From Bacteroidota bacterium (GTDB taxonomy: Bacteria > Bacteroidota > Bacteroidia > Bacteroidales > JADFUO01): a DNA stretch of 9,159 nucleotides. The notes below the pieces were generated by a model that searched no databases, was not told the DNA's origin, and worked only from the letters and a program-made list of their open reading frames with translations. Made by a program: the position numbers and the translations under genes. Below are positions 6,965-9,159 of the stretch, one piece after another. Where the stretch lies: assembly GCA_015222115.1 (NCBI GenBank), contig JADFUO010000119.1:1-9159 (forward strand). The letters run 5' to 3'. Position 1 is the first letter of the stretch; every line of letters starts with the position of its first letter.

Positions 6965-7858
6965 TTAATCAGCTACCTTATCCTTTAACGATTTAAAACC
7001 ATTGCCTATAATTTCATTCGCATTAATTACTGTCATGAATGCTTTTGGGTCTATCTCATTAATAAAATCCTGAAGCATAGCTAATTCACGCCTGTTAACA
7101 ACAGTAAAAATCAATGTTTTTTCAGCATTGTTGTACATGCCGTTTCCATGGATATAAGTACCCCCGCGATTCAAATCATTAATAATTTTATTTCGTATTT
7201 TTTCATACTTATCAGAAATTATAAATAATGTTTTATCATAACTTATACCTTCCAATACAACATCTATTACTTTGCCTGTAATAAAAATCACTATTAAAGA
7301 ATATAACGGGATTTTCCAATCTCTGAAAGCAATTAATCCTACCAAAACAATTACCGAATCAACATAGATCATTAATTGGCCCAAAGGGATTTTTGTATAT
7401 TTACCGATTATCATAGCAATAATATCCGATCCACCTGAAGTAGCCTTTGCTTTAAAAATTAAACCGAGTCCCAAGCCTACAAAAACACCTCCGAAAATTG
7501 AAGAAAGCAAAGCATCGCCTTCAACTAATGGTGCCTCGCCCCAAAAGTAGGTTAATCCATCTACAAAAAAGGCAGTAAGCACAAAACCTACAACCGTTTT
7601 TACACCAAACCTCGGACCCAATACTTTTATACCAATAATAGTTAATGGAATATCAAATGCCAATGCAGTCATACCTACCGGAGTATCAATCAAATAATGC
7701 AAAACTATAGATATTCCATATACCCCTCCCGGTATTATTTTATAAGGAGTAATAAATAATACAAATCCTGAAGCAAGTATAAATGATCCAAATAAAATTA
7801 AACTGTAATTTAAAAACCATTTCTTTGAAAAAGGTTTTTCCTTTTGTATGAATGCCAT
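6965..7858 (-). CDS. YitT family membrane protein (DUF161 + DUF2179)
   Basis: This 297-residue protein belongs to the YitT family: an N-terminal polytopic membrane domain followed by a cytoplasmic DUF2179 domain. Hydrophobic segments lie at about 17-37, 43-57, 62-80, 86-104, 117-136, 161-179 and 183-203. Family landmarks are IIPGGVYGISIVLHYL (41-56), GVFVGLGLGLIFKAKATSGG (124-143) and, in the soluble part, NRGGTYIHGNGMY (230-242), the signature of DUF2179, which runs to about 285. Transport has been suggested for the family, but substrate and mechanism are not established and nothing here decides it. It starts at an ATG with a candidate -7 box 35 nt upstream, is transcribed alone on the minus strand, converges with rseP and diverges from the PorP-family gene. 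Residues and length show no sign of damage. Confidence 0.9.
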   Translation of the reverse strand: MAFIQKEKPFSKKWFLNYSLILFGSFILASGFVLFITPYKIIPGGVYGISIVLHYLIDTPVGMTALAFDIPLTIIGIKVLGPRFGVKTVVGFVLTAFFVDGLTYFWGEAPLVEGDALLSSIFGGVFVGLGLGLIFKAKATSGGSDIIAMIIGKYTKIPLGQLMIYVDSVIVLVGLIAFRDWKIPLYSLIVIFITGKVIDVVLEGISYDKTLFIISDKYEKIRNKIINDLNRGGTYIHGNGMYNNAEKTLIFTVVNRRELAMLQDFINEIDPKAFMTVINANEIIGNGFKSLKDKVAD

Positions 7859-7892
7859 AACTTATAAGATTTTAAGTGTTAAAAAATGGCTG

Positions 7893-7900
7893 CAAAAGTA
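7893..7900 (-). promoter_or_regulatory. Candidate -7 box for the YitT-family gene
   Basis: On the minus strand this reads TACTTTTG, a full match to TAnnTTTG. It gives a predicted leader of about 28 nt before the ATG at 7858. No TTG is found 17-23 nt upstream, so the -33 element is missing or degenerate. Confidence 0.4.
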
Positions 7901-8008
7901 ATTAGTTTTATAATATTAAAAAGAAAAAATAAAATATTTTCAACACTATTACGTTTTTGCAACAAATTGATTCTGGTGGATTTAAACTAAATGTTTGAAA
8001 AATAATTC

Positions 8009-8028
8009 TAATAAAACAAGTTTTATTA
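8009..8028. repeat. AT-rich 9+9 bp dyad between YitT-family and PorP-family genes
   Basis: TAATAAAAC and GTTTTATTA are exact reverse complements separated by AA, making a 20-bp dyad. It sits 73 nt before the PorP-family ATG and 150 nt upstream of the YitT-family ATG. The 2-nt centre suits a dimeric DNA-binding protein better than an RNA hairpin, although a shorter stem with a larger loop could form. The rest of the 7859-8101 intergenic region is A/T runs with no ORF. No clean TAnnTTTG box faces the PorP-family gene; the nearest is TATTTTAG at 8062-8069, with one mismatch. Confidence 0.35.
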
Positions 8029-8101
8029 TTAAACTTTTATCTTAAATAAAAATATTTTTATTATTTTAGCCCTTCTTATAAACATATTGTATATCTATTT
8101 A

Positions 8102-9052
8102 ATGAACTTGAAAAAACACATAATCGTAATAATATTTTCATTGTTTTTTGGCAATATGAGCATTGCACAACAAATGCCTCAATTTACTCAGAATATGTTT
8201 ACTAATATGGCTGTAAACCCGGGCTATGCTGGAATAAGTGGAGCAATGTGTGTAACCGGATTAGTAAGACAACAATGGGTTGGTTTTAAAGATAGCGAAG
8301 GTAATAAAGTTGCCCCCGAAACATTTCTAATTTCATTCGATACACCTATCAGAATGTTACATGGAGGAGTCGGAGTATCTGTTATTCAGGATAAAATAGG
8401 TTTTCAAAAAAATGTGGGATTAAATGTAGGATATTCATATCATCGCGACTTGGGCAGAGGTGTATTGGGGATTGGTGCTCAAATCATCTTTTTGAACAAA
8501 TCAATAGATGCTTCTAAATACATTGCAATTAACATGGAGGATCCGATAATAAAATCTCTCCAGAGCAATGGAAGTTCAATGCTTATTGATTTTGCATTGG
8601 GGCTGTTTTATAAAGTCCCCAATGCATACTATATTGGTATATCATCATATAACTTAGCTCAGTCAAAGTGGAAATTTGAAAATGATTTTAATTACTCTTT
8701 AAAAAGAACTTTTTATTTCACCGCAGGTTATGAATTTACTTTACCAAATAATCCTTCTTTCCAAATTGACCCTTCAATTTTTATAAAAACCGACGGTTCA
8801 TCAACACAATACGATATAAATGCTCTTGTAAAATACAATAATAAGTTTTGGGGAGGCGTTACATACAGAGTACAGGATGCCGTAGCGGTTTTGCTTGGAA
8901 TGCAATATAAGAGTTTCCGAATAGGTTATGCTTATGATATTCCACTTTCAGCAATCGGAATGAATGGCAGCCATGAAGTTTTATTGGGTTATTGCTTTAA
9001 AATTGAAGCAGAAAAAGCAAGGAAAAGATATAAAAATACAAGATTTTTATAA
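8102..9052 (+). CDS. porP: PorP/SprF family type IX secretion system outer-membrane protein
   Basis: This 316-residue protein matches the PorP/SprF family, outer-membrane beta-barrel proteins tied to the T9SS and, in several relatives, needed to export or retain a specific partner adhesin. A signal peptide (KK at 4-5, hydrophobic 7-21) has a likely cleavage site after A22 (SIA-QQ). The mature start QQMPQFTQNMFTNMAVNPGY is the family hallmark. Further landmarks are GGVGVSVIQDKIGFQKNVGL, repeated amphipathic strand patterns through the middle, and a C-terminal SHEVLLGYCFKIE followed by the basic tail KRYKNTRFL. An open frame also begins at a TTG at 8087, but the ATG at 8102 gives a cleaner signal peptide. 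The family has many paralogs per genome, so the symbol reflects family membership and not proven orthology to porP of Porphyromonas gingivalis. No adhesin gene is adjacent in the window. Confidence 0.9.
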   Translation: MNLKKHIIVIIFSLFFGNMSIAQQMPQFTQNMFTNMAVNPGYAGISGAMCVTGLVRQQWVGFKDSEGNKVAPETFLISFDTPIRMLHGGVGVSVIQDKIGFQKNVGLNVGYSYHRDLGRGVLGIGAQIIFLNKSIDASKYIAINMEDPIIKSLQSNGSSMLIDFALGLFYKVPNAYYIGISSYNLAQSKWKFENDFNYSLKRTFYFTAGYEFTLPNNPSFQIDPSIFIKTDGSSTQYDINALVKYNNKFWGGVTYRVQDAVAVLLGMQYKSFRIGYAYDIPLSAIGMNGSHEVLLGYCFKIEAEKARKRYKNTRFL

Positions 9053-9091
9053 TTTAATTTGTTCATTAATTTTTTTTATTCAGATTTTTTT

Positions 9092-9099
9092 TAATTTTG
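9092..9099 (+). promoter_or_regulatory. Possible -7 box for a gene beyond the right edge
   Basis: TAATTTTG matches TAnnTTTG on the plus strand, 40 nt past the PorP-family stop. No TTG lies at the expected -33 distance, and the surroundings are T-rich, so this may be chance. If real, the next gene to the right is transcribed separately from the PorP-family gene. Confidence 0.2.
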
Positions 9100-9159
9100 A
9101 ACCCCCGAAAATAATAAATATTTGTAATTCCCGTTAGTTTGACAATTAAATATTAAAAA

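Noticed and set aside
8087..8101. Start of the PorP-family gene at TTG 8087
   Set aside because: It adds five residues ahead of a complete signal peptide; the ATG at 8102 is sufficient and better.
1..9159. CRISPR arrays, tRNA or rRNA genes, transposases, phage genes
   Set aside because: No regularly spaced repeats, RNA-gene hallmarks, transposase motifs or phage-type proteins are visible on either strand.

Overview
The window looks like an AT-rich chromosomal segment from a member of the Bacteroidota, probably an environmental relative of the Bacteroidales/Marinilabiliales or Flavobacteriia that carries a type IX secretion system (T9SS). Four things support this. It has a PorW/SprE-type lipoprotein and a PorP/SprF-family outer-membrane protein, both T9SS-associated and confined to this phylum. 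It has the bactofilin-AtpZ pair typical of the phylum. Starts lack obvious Shine-Dalgarno sequences. Intergenic regions carry matches to the Bacteroidota -7 promoter box TAnnTTTG. Genus or species cannot be assigned from sequence alone.

Layout, left to right. Positions 1-98 hold no supportable gene, but contain a perfect 16-bp palindrome next to a period-8 tandem repeat. Positions 99-3347 are a minus-strand cluster transcribed leftward in the order porW/sprE, bactofilin, atpZ. Gaps are 23 nt, then a 35-nt overlap, which is typical of one transcript. Positions 3348-3487 are a divergent promoter region with candidate -7 boxes on both strands and an 8-bp inverted repeat linking them. Positions 3488-6863 are a plus-strand cluster: a membrane-anchored M23 peptidase, dxr (MEP isoprenoid pathway) and rseP (site-2 protease), with gaps of 10 and 9 nt. 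A convergent 101-nt gap without a visible terminator hairpin separates it from a minus-strand YitT-family membrane protein (6965-7858). A 243-nt divergent region with an AT-rich dyad leads to a PorP/SprF-family gene (8102-9052). The last 107 nt hold no gene.

Most of the window is envelope biology: T9SS (porW, porP family), a polymer-forming cytoskeletal protein (bactofilin), peptidoglycan trimming (M23), regulated intramembrane proteolysis (rseP), an ATP-synthase accessory protein (atpZ) and isoprenoid precursor synthesis (dxr), which feeds undecaprenyl carriers and quinones. I see no evidence for an undescribed defence, mobile or biosynthetic system; every full-length gene belongs to a recognisable family. 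The items worth a second look are at the level of regulation and boundaries: the left-edge repeat, the shared divergent promoter, the non-ATG start of porW, the unusual gene neighbours in one transcript, and a solitary porP-family gene.
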